Assembly: GCF_003172895.1 (NCBI RefSeq)
Contig: NZ_QGKL01000039.1
Span: forward strand, 310,001 to 374,000
Length of the DNA: 64,000 nucleotides
Direction of reading: 5' to 3'
DNA from: Leucothrix arctica
GTDB taxonomy: Bacteria > Pseudomonadota > Gammaproteobacteria > Thiotrichales > Thiotrichaceae
In this document: positions 1 through 8,571 of the stretch, in pieces
How the letters are laid out: each line of letters opens with the position of its first letter
How positions within the stretch are numbered: the first letter of the stretch is position 1
Position numbers and translations under genes: made by a program
Notes under the pieces: model-generated
Database searches by the model: none
Seen by the model: the letters and a program-made list of their open reading frames with translations, nothing else
What the model was told of the DNA's origin: nothing

Positions 1-607
1 TCTGGGTGCATTGCATTTCAGTATTTTGCACATGGTGACGTTGGCTGATTCAGACATCAATACCGTTGCTGATCTAAAGGGTAAGAAAATCGCAATTGGC
101 CCAGCTGGTGGTGGAACGATTCCATTCACAAAGCAGGTGCTAGGCTTACATGGTGTTGATATTAAAGATATTACGCCAAGCTTCCTGTCTTACTCAGACG
201 GTTTTAGCCAATTGTCAGATGGTAATGTTGACGCAGCATTTGCACTGAGTGGTTTCCCAGCAGGTGCGGTGATGCAAGCACGCGTGAACAAGAAACTGAA
301 GTTCATCAAGATCACGCCTGAAGCATTAGCAACAGCACTCGGCAAGTATGAAAACTATAACGAAGTGACTGTGCCGAAAGATGTTTATGACATGGATGAT
401 GACAGCGTAGTACTTGGCGTAAATAACTTGTTATTTGTTCGTGCTGACATGGACGACGAAAAAGCATACCAAATCACTAAAGCGGTTTACGGTAACTTAG
501 GTGAATTTCAGGAGCTGAACTCTCATGCGAAGCAGATCAATCCTGAAAACTCTAAAAAGCTAAAGATTCCACTACATCCTGGTGCAGCACGTTTCCATAA
601 CGAATAA
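1..607 (+). CDS. TAXI-family TRAP transporter solute-binding protein (3' part)
   Basis: Periplasmic solute receptor of a TRAP transporter, truncated by the window edge; the frame is open from base 2, so the true start lies upstream. About 200 C-terminal residues are visible. They show the TAXI-family core: a DLKGKKIAIGPAGGGT segment, where these proteins begin the ligand-binding lobe, followed by the LSDGNVDAAFALSG segment typical of the family. The neighbouring gene is the matching fused membrane component, and two RNA hairpins lie between them. The ligand cannot be read from sequence; TAXI proteins with known ligands bind mostly carboxylates such as glutamate. The signal peptide is outside the window. 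Confidence 0.9.
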   Translation, partial: LGALHFSILHMVTLADSDINTVADLKGKKIAIGPAGGGTIPFTKQVLGLHGVDIKDITPSFLSYSDGFSQLSDGNVDAAFALSGFPAGAVMQARVNKKLKFIKITPEALATALGKYENYNEVTVPKDVYDMDDDSVVLGVNNLLFVRADMDDEKAYQITKAVYGNLGEFQELNSHAKQINPENSKKLKIPLHPGAARFHNE

Positions 608-613
608 GCGGTA

Positions 614-684
614 CTTGGTCTCATGAAGCACTAGTGAGACTCCCCAAGAAAGTCCTAGCGTACCGCGATCAGTGGCGCGCTAGG
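614..684 (+). other. Two intercistronic hairpins
   Basis: The 103-base gap between the binding-protein and permease genes holds two stem-loops. The first pairs CTTGG (614-618) with CCAAG (644-648) outside GTCTCA (618-623) with TGAGAC (635-640). The second pairs CCTAGCG (654-660) with CGCTAGG (678-684). Neither is followed by a T run, so they look like RNA stabilisers or partial attenuators that keep binding-protein mRNA in excess over permease mRNA, a common design in transporter operons. That role is inference. Confidence 0.5.
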
Positions 685-710
685 CACCCCTAATATTCTA
701 AGGTTAAAGT

Positions 711-2597
711 ATGTCATTCTCTTCTGAACGGGCGACAAAAGCCCTGATTGTCATTTTTGCGTTTTCCATTGGTTTGTTTCATCTCGCCAATGTGTCTGGT
801 GTCTTTGTATTGTCGACGCAGAGCATTCGTATTTATCACCTGATGATGATGTTGGCACTGCTATTTTTATCCAAGCCGTCTTTTCCAAGTTTTAAAGACA
901 AGGTCGTGGATAAGTGGGTCAGTGGTTTCCTGACTGTTGCATCCTTAGGGACAGGTCTTTACATGCTGTCGCGCTGGCAAGATATTGCGATGTCAGGTGG
1001 TGAGACTGAGTTGTTAGACGCAATCGTTGGTGTCGCAATATTGGCACTGGTACTTGAAGGCGCAAGGCGTGCGGTAGGTAATATTCTTGCCATCATCTGC
1101 CTAATGTTCTTTATCTACCCATTTGTAAGTCCGTATTTACCGGGCGTACTAGAAAGTCGTGGTTACTCACTACTGCGTATTTCTGAGATCTTGACGACAA
1201 CATCTCAAGGTTTGTACGGCATCCCACTGGGTGTATCGGCAACCTACATCATTCTATTTTCTATCTACGGGGCCTTCCTAACTCAGTTTGGTGCTGGAGA
1301 GTTCTTTTTCAAAATAGCCAGCCGTGTCACGCAAAACATGCGTGCGGCGGGTGCTAAAACAGCCGTTATTTTCTCAACACTATTGGGAATGGTTTCTGGC
1401 TCAGCCGCTGGAAACGTGGCAGTTACCGGTACGCTCACCATCCCAATGATGAAGCGTGAAGGTTACAAAGGACATCAGGCAGGCGCGATTGAAGCGGTTG
1501 TGTCTACTGGTGGTCAGTTGATGCCACCTGTCATGGGTGCTGCGGCATTTATTATGGCCGAGATCATCGGTACGCCTTACACCAACATCATGAAAGCAGC
1601 GATTGTGCCTGCGTGTTTATTCTTCTTATCGATCTTTTTAGTGGTGCATTTACAAGCGTGTAAAGCCGATCTAAAACCGATGGAAGTGGACAGTGATGAT
1701 CGCCCAATGTGGAAAGTGTTGTTAAGTGGTGGTCAGTACATCATCCCATTTGCAACGCTAGTGATTATGATCATTCAAGGTTATTCACCGTTTAAAGCGT
1801 GCTTCTACTCGATCCTTATCTTGCTGGCTTGCAACGTCATTTGGGAGCGTAAGATAAACAAAACGTTCTTTATTAAGTCGTTTAATGCGATCACCCAAGG
1901 TGCGAAGTCTGTTATCCCGATTGCAGTTGCATGTGCGGCGGCAGGTATTATCGCGGGTACATTAGGCATCACTGGTCTTGGCTCGAAAATCTCAGGCATC
2001 ATTATTTCAACGTCTGGTGGTGTGCCGATCTTTGCTCTACTACTAACTATGGTTGTGGCGATTATCCTAGGTATGGGTCTACCAACAACCGCGGCTTATT
2101 TGATCTTGGCGACCGTTGTTGCACCCGCGTTATCACAGCTAGGTGTTGATATTCTAACGGCTCACTTGTTTGTATTCTTCTATGGTTGTGTCTCTACCAT
2201 CACTCCACCAGTGGCCTTAGCGTCCTATGTGGCGGCGGGTATTTCTGGCTCGAGTATTAGTAAGGTGAGTTGGACGGCGTTTTTCTACGGGATTACCTGT
2301 TACATCTTACCGTTTATGTTTTTCTACGGGCCGGGCTTGTTACTACAAGGCTCGATACCAGAAATCTTATTAGCAGTCAGTACCGCTATTATCGGTGTAT
2401 TTGCTATCGCCTCTGCAGTGGTTGGATTCTACCGTTACAGCTTGAGTATCCCTGTTCGTGTGGTGATTTTTGGAACGGGTATCTTGCTAATGCTTCAAGG
2501 GATTACTACTGACCTAATTGGTGCCGCTATCTTAGCCGCCTTCCTACTTCTTCAAAAAAACTTAACTCCTAAAGGACAACTTAGCAATGACTTATAA
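711..2597 (+). CDS. TRAP transporter permease, fused small and large subunits
   Basis: Inner-membrane component of a Na+-driven TRAP importer of the TAXI type, in which the 4-TM (DctQ-like) and 12-TM (DctM-like) subunits are one polypeptide of 628 residues. Hydrophobic segments run through almost the whole length. The DctM signature GMGLPTTAAYLI is visible near residue 454, and an internal STGGQLMPPVMGAAAF segment near residue 265 is typical of the first half of the large domain. The ATG at 711 follows a weak AAGGTTAAAGT ribosome site. It works with the upstream binding protein, and its 3' end overlaps the cupin gene by 11 bases, so the three form one operon. Confidence 0.93.
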   Translation: MSFSSERATKALIVIFAFSIGLFHLANVSGVFVLSTQSIRIYHLMMMLALLFLSKPSFPSFKDKVVDKWVSGFLTVASLGTGLYMLSRWQDIAMSGGETELLDAIVGVAILALVLEGARRAVGNILAIICLMFFIYPFVSPYLPGVLESRGYSLLRISEILTTTSQGLYGIPLGVSATYIILFSIYGAFLTQFGAGEFFFKIASRVTQNMRAAGAKTAVIFSTLLGMVSGSAAGNVAVTGTLTIPMMKREGYKGHQAGAIEAVVSTGGQLMPPVMGAAAFIMAEIIGTPYTNIMKAAIVPACLFFLSIFLVVHLQACKADLKPMEVDSDDRPMWKVLLSGGQYIIPFATLVIMIIQGYSPFKACFYSILILLACNVIWERKINKTFFIKSFNAITQGAKSVIPIAVACAAAGIIAGTLGITGLGSKISGIIISTSGGVPIFALLLTMVVAIILGMGLPTTAAYLILATVVAPALSQLGVDILTAHLFVFFYGCVSTITPPVALASYVAAGISGSSISKVSWTAFFYGITCYILPFMFFYGPGLLLQGSIPEILLAVSTAIIGVFAIASAVVGFYRYSLSIPVRVVIFGTGILLMLQGITTDLIGAAILAAFLLLQKNLTPKGQLSNDL

Positions 2598-3129
2598 AGT
2601 ACGCCGTGTAGTAACGGGCCATGACAAAAACGGCAAAGCAATCTGCGTGTCAGACAGTATTGCCACTGATGTATTGCAACGTGAGAGTCGCCCAGGTGTG
2701 ACCCTGACAAACCTGTGGAAAACGACGTCAATGCCATCGAAATTTGATGGTCCAGATGAGTCGCTGGAAGGGCCGTTTGTGCTGCATCCACCAGAGAACG
2801 GCACTATCTTTCGTGTGATTGAGTTCTTACCAGAAGATCCAGAAGTGATTGCGAACATCGACGGTAAAGCAGCGTTTGCAGCCATGGGCGCGGCAGATAA
2901 CATTATGGAGGATGCACGTCATCCTTATATGCACCGTACGGATACGCTGGACTATGCGATGGTCATTAAGGGCGAAATCTGGATGGTGATGGAAGAAGAA
3001 GCGGATGACGTGTTACTGAAAGCAGGTGACGTGGTTGTGCAGCGAGCGAACTACCATGCTTGGGCAAACCGTGGCACAGAGCCTTGTGTGATGATGTTTG
3101 TACTGACGGATGGTGAAGGAACGCGTTAA
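2587..3129 (+). CDS. Cupin-domain protein
   Basis: A 180-residue soluble protein with a C-terminal cupin barrel (about residues 110-178): a histidine-containing first strand region (HPYMHRTDTLDYAMVIKG), an LLKAGDVVVQRANYHAWAN motif with GD and the second histidine, and a final VMMFVLTDG strand. Similar stand-alone cupins occur in catabolic operons of carboxylates and aromatics. It starts inside the end of the TRAP permease gene (11-base overlap) with AAAGGACAACTTAGC before the ATG, indicating translational coupling and a role with the transported compound. The exact reaction, if any, cannot be read; it could be a binding or isomerase-type cupin. Confidence 0.8.
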   Translation: MTYKVRRVVTGHDKNGKAICVSDSIATDVLQRESRPGVTLTNLWKTTSMPSKFDGPDESLEGPFVLHPPENGTIFRVIEFLPEDPEVIANIDGKAAFAAMGAADNIMEDARHPYMHRTDTLDYAMVIKGEIWMVMEEEADDVLLKAGDVVVQRANYHAWANRGTEPCVMMFVLTDGEGTR

Positions 3130-3148
3130 GTCGCTTGCTTCGAAACCT

Positions 3149-3190
3149 AAAAAGCCTACCGAGTGTATTCAGCCTCGGTGGGCTTTTTTA
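3149..3190 (+). terminator. Rho-independent terminator of TRAP-cupin operon
   Basis: AAAAGCCTACCGAG pairs with CTCGGTGGGCTTTT around a short loop and ends in a run of six T, 20 bases after the cupin stop codon. Confidence 0.9.
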
Positions 3191-3325
3191 TGTTCTGATT
3201 ATCGAGGTTGCTAATAAAATATTGGGCACGATTGCACGTTAGTTTTTTGCCCCGTTTAGGCTGAAGTATCCTGCTGTGTGTGCTACAAAGTATTGTCGAT
3301 TACTAACCTAAAGAAAGTATTACTC

Positions 3326-3910
3326 ATGACTGCTACGACTGAACGCTTAGAGCAACAACTCGCCTTTCTTACCGAAGCTGACAAGCTAAAATCAATACTG
3401 CGTGCGACATCACTTTGCGACGGCTCACGTCGTGAAAACTCAGGTGAGCACTCATGGCATATTGCGCTGTACGCGATGACGTTGGCGGAGCACAGTAACC
3501 GCCCAATCAATATATTGCGCGTGATTAAAATGTTATTGATTCATGACTTAGTAGAGATTGATGCGGGTGATGTGCCTGTTCATGCAGCCTATGATGTCGC
3601 AGCGCATGAAGCGAAAGAGCAAGCAGCGGCAGATCGATTATTTGGTTTGTTACCTGACGATCAGCGTGATGAGTTCCGTGAAATTTGGGATGAGTTTGAA
3701 GCGGCTGAGTCTGATGATGCAATTTTTGCAAAGTCGATTGATCGTGTGCAGCCAGTGATTTCTAACCTTGAAACCAATGGCGGAACATGGCCAGAGTTCA
3801 ATGTGACTGCTGAGCAGTTAGAGTCACGAGTAGGGGTTAAGGTCAGTCGTGGCGCACCTGCGGTTTGGGATATATTGCAGACGCGTATTCGGGCTTGGTT
3901 TAAGGCTTAG
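3326..3910 (+). CDS. HD-domain phosphohydrolase (YfbR-like)
   Basis: Predicted metal-dependent phosphohydrolase of the HD superfamily, 195 residues. The metal site is visible as H42/H45 in GEHSWH, HD at residues 73-74 in LLIHDLVEIDAGD, and a distal D in FAKSIDRVQP. Relatives of this short form (HD_3, E. coli YfbR) are 5'-deoxynucleotidases. The ATG at 3326 is chosen because the upstream in-frame extension to a GTG at 3278 has no ribosome site, whereas AAAGAAAG precedes 3326 and the product then begins like family members. Monocistronic; the DUF1801 gene downstream is convergent. Confidence 0.85.
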   Translation: MTATTERLEQQLAFLTEADKLKSILRATSLCDGSRRENSGEHSWHIALYAMTLAEHSNRPINILRVIKMLLIHDLVEIDAGDVPVHAAYDVAAHEAKEQAAADRLFGLLPDDQRDEFREIWDEFEAAESDDAIFAKSIDRVQPVISNLETNGGTWPEFNVTAEQLESRVGVKVSRGAPAVWDILQTRIRAWFKA

Positions 3911-3932
3911 TCGTTTTAGGTGAAGGTGATTA

Positions 3933-4331
3933 CTAGTTGTTTTTAGTCAAATGGTACTTAAGCGCCATGCTGATACAAACCTGCACTTCGTTTTCAGGAA
4001 GTGCTTGGTTGATATCAAAAACGACCGCTCTATCACCCTCACACGTTAGTTCTGGAAATAAAGAGCGGTACGTATCAATGAGCATGGTCTGACAATTAAC
4101 GTACATTACATATTGCTCAGGGTGTTTCGGCTTCCAATCAATTCGAATCGTTGTACCGCTTTTAGTCTTTGTTGTTAAGTAGGCAGGCTCGCCCCATTTC
4201 AGTGTTTCTTCTAGCTCGCCAATGCTTTTGTCACTGGCCGCGACATCTAAAATAAGTTGGCGCAAGTGTTCTAGCTTTGGGCGAATATGCTCAGGGTAGG
4301 ATTCGAACTTCTTCTGCACGTCTGTATTCAT
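3933..4331 (-). CDS. DUF1801 (YdhG-like) protein
   Basis: A 132-residue small protein of the DUF1801 family. It shows the family opening (YPEHIRPKLEHLRQLI), the ETLKWGEPAYLT motif in the centre, and the basic KSGTTIRIDWK strand. Family members adopt a YdhG/frataxin-like fold and have no firmly assigned reaction. It converges on the HD gene and shares its upstream region with the DnaA-box pair at 4394-4420. Confidence 0.8.
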   Translation of the reverse strand: MNTDVQKKFESYPEHIRPKLEHLRQLILDVAASDKSIGELEETLKWGEPAYLTTKTKSGTTIRIDWKPKHPEQYVMYVNCQTMLIDTYRSLFPELTCEGDRAVVFDINQALPENEVQVCISMALKYHLTKNN

Positions 4332-4393
4332 TTGATTTAGCCCTATTGGTCATTTGCTACGATTATTTCCTGACACCTAACCGTCACAACAAA

Positions 4394-4420
4394 AGTTATC
4401 CACAAAAGGTGTGGATAACT
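4394..4420. promoter_or_regulatory. Inverted pair of consensus DnaA boxes
   Basis: TTATCCACA (4396-4404) and its reverse complement TGTGGATAA (4410-4418) lie head to head with five bases between them; the symmetry extends to 11 bp per arm. Each is a perfect match to the strict E. coli DnaA box. No dnaA, dnaN or gidA gene is in the window, so this is more likely a DnaA-controlled or DnaA-titrating site than the chromosome origin. It lies in a 315-base gap (4332-4646) that otherwise holds only the short ORF at 4472. Confidence 0.7.
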
Positions 4421-4471
4421 CTGTTAACAGTATTCCAACAACTATATAAGAGTGCGCTATAGCTTACTAGA

Positions 4472-4606
4472 ATGCTAGTTGCTTGTTTTTTAGTCAGCGG
4501 TTGTGTTGACGATGGTGACAACAAGAAAATACTCAATAACAGACAGAACAACGGGTATGTAATAGTGCTTATTACTGACTCATTAATTACAAACCACTTC
4601 TGTTAA
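4472..4606 (+). CDS. Possible 44-residue lipoprotein
   Basis: A short frame starting MLVACFLVSGCVDDGDNKK carries an LVSGC lipobox 11 residues from the start followed by acidic residues, as in outer-membrane-bound small lipoproteins. A TATAAG sequence lies about 25 bases upstream. There is no clear ribosome site, and the C-terminal part (VIVLITDSLITNHFC) is not distinctive. It may be a genuine micro-lipoprotein, the remnant of a larger one, or chance. Confidence 0.3.
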   Translation: MLVACFLVSGCVDDGDNKKILNNRQNNGYVIVLITDSLITNHFC

Positions 4607-4646
4607 GCTCCCGACTCAATTAAGTTATAGAAGAAAAGGTGTAACG

Positions 4647-5471
4647 ATGAATGGACTCACGGCACTTGTATCTGGAGCACTGTTATCAGGCGTAGTACTA
4701 CTGACACCAAGCGTTGTGTCGGCTGCTAATAATGAACTGATTAAACACTCCAATACGAAATATAGTGGCGACTATACATTTCGCCACTGCAAAGCGATTA
4801 CTAAAAAGCCATTTGACCTCAAGGCGCAAAGGCGTAAGGTATTGATCATTGGCGATAGTCAGGCATGTGACTTTTATAATGGCGTGGTTGAAACAGGCCG
4901 CCTTAAAAAATACCAAGTCAGCATGCGCTACATTCCGTACCAGTGTCAGCCGACATTTGATACGAATGTGATCGCGCCTAAAGACCGCCCTCTATGCTCA
5001 AAAGAGGCACGTGCTGATAGCTTGAGGCTGGCGGCAGACCAGATAAAAGAGGCTGATATTGTTATCTTTACTGCACGTTGGAAGCTCAAAGCTGCACGAG
5101 CATTGCCGCATACCCTAAAGTATTTAAAGTTTCGGGCTAACCAACGTGTGTTTGTATTGGGGAATAAAAACTTCGGTAAAATCAACATCCGAAAATACCT
5201 ACGCATGTCTCCTGACAAGCTTCCTAAGCAAACCAACGATGTGCCTCGCCACATTCGAACGGTCAATACCATCCTGCAAGAAGGACTCAAAGGCACGCGT
5301 GTGAGTTATATCGACCAACAAAAGGTCTTGTGCGGTGGCTCGGACGAGCACTGCCACGTCTTTACCAGCAATCGCAAATTGATTTCTTATGACGGTTGGC
5401 ATTTAACAGAGTCTGGTGCGCGTTTTGCCGGCTCATTGTTATTCAGGAAAACCAAACTCGGAAGTTTATAA
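4647..5471 (+). CDS. Exported SGNH-domain-like protein
   Basis: A 274-residue protein with a Sec signal peptide (cleavage about VVSA-A, residue 26). Residues 65-80 read VLIIGDSQACDFYNGV, the GDS block I of SGNH hydrolases, and the C-terminal part has DGWHLTESGARFAG near residue 250, the DxxH block V that supplies the acid and histidine. This arrangement resembles the SGNH domain fused to acyltransferase-3 proteins, here as a free periplasmic or secreted form. A role in removing or placing acetyl groups on envelope glycans is possible but not demonstrated. The ATG follows AAGAAAAGGTG. No operon partner. Confidence 0.65.
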   Translation: MNGLTALVSGALLSGVVLLTPSVVSAANNELIKHSNTKYSGDYTFRHCKAITKKPFDLKAQRRKVLIIGDSQACDFYNGVVETGRLKKYQVSMRYIPYQCQPTFDTNVIAPKDRPLCSKEARADSLRLAADQIKEADIVIFTARWKLKAARALPHTLKYLKFRANQRVFVLGNKNFGKINIRKYLRMSPDKLPKQTNDVPRHIRTVNTILQEGLKGTRVSYIDQQKVLCGGSDEHCHVFTSNRKLISYDGWHLTESGARFAGSLLFRKTKLGSL

Positions 5472-5510
5472 AAAGTCCTAAGGCTGCTGTTAAAGTGCTT
5501 TGAATTACAT

Positions 5511-5529
5511 AAGTTATGATATAACGTAT
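5511..5529 (+). promoter_or_regulatory. Putative Zur box
   Basis: GTTATGATATAAC (5513-5525) is a GTTAT-N3-ATAAC inverted repeat closely resembling the gammaproteobacterial Zur consensus (GTTATAATATAAC). It lies 41 bases before the COG0523 GTPase gene, where a Zur site is expected. Confidence 0.65.
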
Positions 5530-5565
5530 CATTTATAATTCAAGCTAGCCAAATAGGACTCGTAA

Positions 5566-6780
5566 ATGAACCCTAGTACGACGGGATTACTCCCAGTCAC
5601 CGTGCTTTCTGGTTTCCTCGGAGCAGGGAAAACCACGGTACTTAGCCATATCTTGAACAATCGACAAGGCAAGAAAGTTGCAGTGATCGTGAATGATATG
5701 AGCGAAATAAATATAGATGCATCGATGATCCAGCAGGACGTCAGCTTAAACCGCAGCGAAGAAAAGCTGGTAGAAATGAGTAATGGTTGTATCTGCTGCA
5801 CCTTACGAGAAGATCTCTTAGAAGAAGTCACCAAGCTTGCGCAAGACAAGCGTTTTGACTATCTGCTCATCGAGTCTACGGGTATTTCAGAGCCTTTGCC
5901 CGTTGCCGAAACCTTCACCTTTGCTGATGAAAATGGCGTGTCCTTATCCGACGTTGCCAAGCTAGATACCATGGTCACCGTGGTTGATGCTGTCAACTTC
6001 CTAATCGACTATGAAGAAGCGCTATCGTTACAGGAAAAAGGCGAGTCTTTAGGCGAGGATGATGAACGCAGTGTGGCTGATCTGTTGGTTGATCAAGTAG
6101 AGTTTGCTGACGTTATACTGATCAGTAAAACGGACTTGGTCGACAACGCTGACATTCAGCGTCTAACCGCCATTTTGAAAACGCTTAATACAGATGCTCG
6201 CATCGTGCCGATTGTAGAGGGTGGTGTAGACCTTGATGCGGTATTGAACACGGGCTTGTTTGATTTTGACAAAGCGCAACAAGCACCGGGTTGGCTAAAA
6301 GAAATGCGTGGCGAGCACGTTCCTGAGACGGAAGAGTACGGCATTAGCAGCTTCAGCTATCATGCACGTCGCCCATTTAACCCTGCAAAGTTTTTTCACT
6401 TCCTGCACAACACCGAAGGCCATGGAAAACTCATTCGTTCGAAAGGTTACTTTTGGTTGGCCACACGTCCTGAGTTTGCTGGCTCGTGGAGTCAAGCAGG
6501 CGGGATTGCGCATTACGGCTTTGCAGGTATGTTTTGGAAAGCGATTCCTGAATCTAACTGGCCAACGGATGAAGAGTCGCTCGCTGAAATCAAAAAGCAA
6601 TGGGTTGAGCCTTTTGGAGACATGCGTCAGGAGCTGGTCTTTATTGGACAAGGGCTTGATGAGGAAATGTTTACGACGCTACTCGATGAGTGCTTACTGA
6701 GCCTTGAAGAAATGGCGCGTGGTAAAGCGTATTGGACGTCGTTGGATGATCCATTTCCTGATTGGGATGATAATGAATGA
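5566..6780 (+). CDS. COG0523/CobW-family zinc metallochaperone GTPase
   Basis: A 404-residue cytoplasmic G3E GTPase. Walker A is GFLGAGKTT (16-24), the family metal motif CxCC is C74-I-C76-C77 in NGCICCTLR, and the NKxD equivalent is SKTDLV. The C-terminal half matches the CobW_C domain. The Zur-like box directly upstream and the following DUF1826 gene indicate the zinc-scarcity subgroup (ZigA/YeiR type), which is thought to deliver zinc to client enzymes when the metal is limiting, rather than the cobalamin CobW subgroup. Expression is probably derepressed under zinc starvation. The stop overlaps the DUF1826 start (ATGA). Confidence 0.9.
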   Translation: MNPSTTGLLPVTVLSGFLGAGKTTVLSHILNNRQGKKVAVIVNDMSEINIDASMIQQDVSLNRSEEKLVEMSNGCICCTLREDLLEEVTKLAQDKRFDYLLIESTGISEPLPVAETFTFADENGVSLSDVAKLDTMVTVVDAVNFLIDYEEALSLQEKGESLGEDDERSVADLLVDQVEFADVILISKTDLVDNADIQRLTAILKTLNTDARIVPIVEGGVDLDAVLNTGLFDFDKAQQAPGWLKEMRGEHVPETEEYGISSFSYHARRPFNPAKFFHFLHNTEGHGKLIRSKGYFWLATRPEFAGSWSQAGGIAHYGFAGMFWKAIPESNWPTDEESLAEIKKQWVEPFGDMRQELVFIGQGLDEEMFTTLLDECLLSLEEMARGKAYWTSLDDPFPDWDDNE

Positions 6781-7385
6781 GTGTGAGTTATGCCCTTGCT
6801 GATATTCATCAGGATGATGTCAGTATCGCTATTTCGCAGCAAACGATTAGCGGTCGTCTGAAGTGTGCGGTGGAAAGTTTCCTTGATGAGAGCCCTAACT
6901 TTAAAATCATCACCACGATGTCGTCGAATGATGCGTTAGCTGAAGTCAGTCAATTCGCCAATGGAACCATACCCACTGAGCTAGCTGGAAGCATTGCGCT
7001 GCATGTAGACACGTATTGCAAACTCTTCAAGATCGACTCTGTCAGGCTGAGTTTGACCGCGATTAACCATGTCATGTGCCCACAGTTTCATACTGATCGA
7101 GTGACTTGTCGGTTGATTACATCTTATTGCGGCCCAGCGACGGAGTGGTTGCCGCATGATGCTGTAGACCGCTCAAAGCTTGGACTAGGGAATAACGGGT
7201 TGCCTGATCATTTGTCGGGTTTGTATGAGCATGACGATGACATTCAGCAACTTGACTGCGGTGATATTGCGTTGCTTAAAGGGACGCTTTGGGCAGAGCG
7301 TGAGAACGCTGGTCAGGTACATAGATCACCGTCGGTTGGGCCTGGTGAGCGGCGGTTATTGCTGACGTTGGACTTTGGGAGTTAA
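6777..7385 (+). CDS. DUF1826 protein, zinc-GTPase partner
   Basis: A 202-residue protein of the DUF1826 family, which is recurrently found behind Zur-regulated COG0523 GTPases. Visible family features are [26 protein letters not shown], with H, D and C residues suited to metal binding, and a C-terminal [18 protein letters not shown] motif. The spacing of HxD and the distal HRS resembles a 2-oxoglutarate/Fe oxygenase-like barrel, but that is my inference. The 4-base ATGA overlap with the GTPase gene points to translational coupling and a common zinc-homeostasis function. Confidence 0.85.
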   Translation: MSVSYALADIHQDDVSIAISQQTISGRLKCAVESFLDESPNFKIITTMSSNDALAEVSQFANGTIPTELAGSIALHVDTYCKLFKIDSVRLSLTAINHVMCPQFHTDRVTCRLITSYCGPATEWLPHDAVDRSKLGLGNNGLPDHLSGLYEHDDDIQQLDCGDIALLKGTLWAERENAGQVHRSPSVGPGERRLLLTLDFGS

Positions 7386-7411
7386 TGGTACTTTGGGGAG
7401 TCAGAAATTAA

Positions 7412-7837
7412 TCATGTCACCTTACGTTTAGTGGCAATATTCATTAGCCGCAAAAACGTCGGACACTCTAAATGATCTGGGGCAGAACAGTTTGCGGCAT
7501 GCCTTAGCCCATCACGCATGGTGGTGAGCTTCTTAATACTCCGATCAAGCTCATCTGCTTTGTCCATCAATGCAATACGGTCTAGCTGCGGCTTACCATC
7601 GGCGCCAAACATCTCACCGACCTCATCTAAAGAAAACCCTGCATGTCTCCCCAAGGCAATGACAGCCAGTTGGTCTAGTACTGACTCTTGGAATAAGCGC
7701 GTTAAACCCCGACGGCCACTCGACTTAATCAAACCTTTCTCCTCATAATAGCGGAGTGTAGATGCGTTTAAGTTGGCGCGTTTGGCGACTTGCCCGATAG
7801 TAAGTGTGTTTGAATCTGAGATAAGGCTTGACCTCAA
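7412..7837 (-). CDS. MerR-family transcriptional regulator
   Basis: DNA-distorting activator with the MerR winged helix (LTIGQVAKRANLNASTLRYYEEKGLI) followed by the dimerising helix and a C-terminal CSAPDHLECPTF segment with two cysteines eight residues apart. It is not SoxR: the CxxCxC 2Fe-2S ligand cluster is missing. The start is uncertain. The frame is open to a TTG at 7882 and a GTG at 7864; the TTG at 7837 is preferred because it puts 11 residues before LTIG, as in SoxR. All choices lack a good ribosome site. It is divergent from the methyltransferase gene and overlaps the SoxR-like operator, so it most likely activates that gene and controls itself. Confidence 0.82.
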   Translation of the reverse strand: MRSSLISDSNTLTIGQVAKRANLNASTLRYYEEKGLIKSSGRRGLTRLFQESVLDQLAVIALGRHAGFSLDEVGEMFGADGKPQLDRIALMDKADELDRSIKKLTTMRDGLRHAANCSAPDHLECPTFLRLMNIATKRKVT

Positions 7838-7858
7838 GTTGACTTGAGGTTTTATCCT
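7828..7858 (+). promoter_or_regulatory. MerR-type promoter with SoxR-like palindrome
   Basis: TTGACC (-35, 7828-7833) and TATCCT (-10, 7853-7858) are separated by 19 bp, the long spacer that marks MerR-activated promoters. The spacer carries the palindrome ACCTCAAGTTGACTTGAGGT (7831-7850), one base off perfect symmetry and nearly identical to the E. coli soxS operator. It faces the methyltransferase gene. Confidence 0.85.
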
Positions 7859-7893
7859 AGACACATCTAACGACGAAAACAACAGGATAAATT

Positions 7894-8535
7894 ATGGAAT
7901 TCAATCATTGGCACGACCGCTGGGAACAAAATCAAATCGGCTTTCACGAAGGGCAACCAAACGTTTTATTGGTTGAGTATTTCAGTGCTTTAGCATTGGA
8001 TAAAGGCAGTCGAATCATGTTGCCCTTGTGTGGCAAAACGGTAGATATTCACTGGCTGTTGGAGCAGGGCTATCAAGTTGTTGGTATCGAACTCAGCGAG
8101 ATTGCGGTTAAGCAGTTGTTTGAGGACTTAGCGACCACGCCAACGATCACTGAAGTCGGTGCGTTAAAACGCTACGAAGCGACAAATGTTGTGATTTATG
8201 TCGGTGACTTCTTTGAGCTAACGGAAGAAGCGTTAGGGGCTGTTGACCTAGTGTATGACCGTGCAGCACTCGTCGCACTGACAGAGCCGCAACGCAAACG
8301 TTACACCGCACACTTGAGACAGATTACTCAGAACGCACCGCAACTGGTGATTTGTTATGAGTACGACCAATCAATTGTGGCAGGCCCACCGCATAGCATT
8401 AGTGCTGAAGAGATGCGTCAGCACTATGCTGAATATTTTGAGTTGAAGCATTTGGCGGAAGTGCCTGTTGAGGGTGGGTTGAAAGGGACGTGCCCTTCTA
8501 CTGAGCATGTTTGGTACTTGGAACCAATTAATTAA
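7894..8535 (+). CDS. tpm: Thiopurine S-methyltransferase
   Basis: SAM-dependent methyltransferase of the TPMT family, 213 residues, the usual bacterial length. It has the family N-terminus (WHDRWEQNQIGFHEGQPN), the SAM motif region IMLPLCGKTVDIHWLLEQGYQVVGIELSE, and VDLVYDRAALVAL. Bacterial TPMTs methylate thiols and also tellurium and selenium oxyanions. An AGGAT ribosome site precedes the ATG. Control by the divergent MerR protein through a SoxR-like box suggests induction by oxidants, electrophiles or metalloids. Confidence 0.9.
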   Translation: MEFNHWHDRWEQNQIGFHEGQPNVLLVEYFSALALDKGSRIMLPLCGKTVDIHWLLEQGYQVVGIELSEIAVKQLFEDLATTPTITEVGALKRYEATNVVIYVGDFFELTEEALGAVDLVYDRAALVALTEPQRKRYTAHLRQITQNAPQLVICYEYDQSIVAGPPHSISAEEMRQHYAEYFELKHLAEVPVEGGLKGTCPSTEHVWYLEPIN

Positions 8536-8571
8536 GAAAATACTTTGTATGAGCTGAGTGGAATATAGCGT

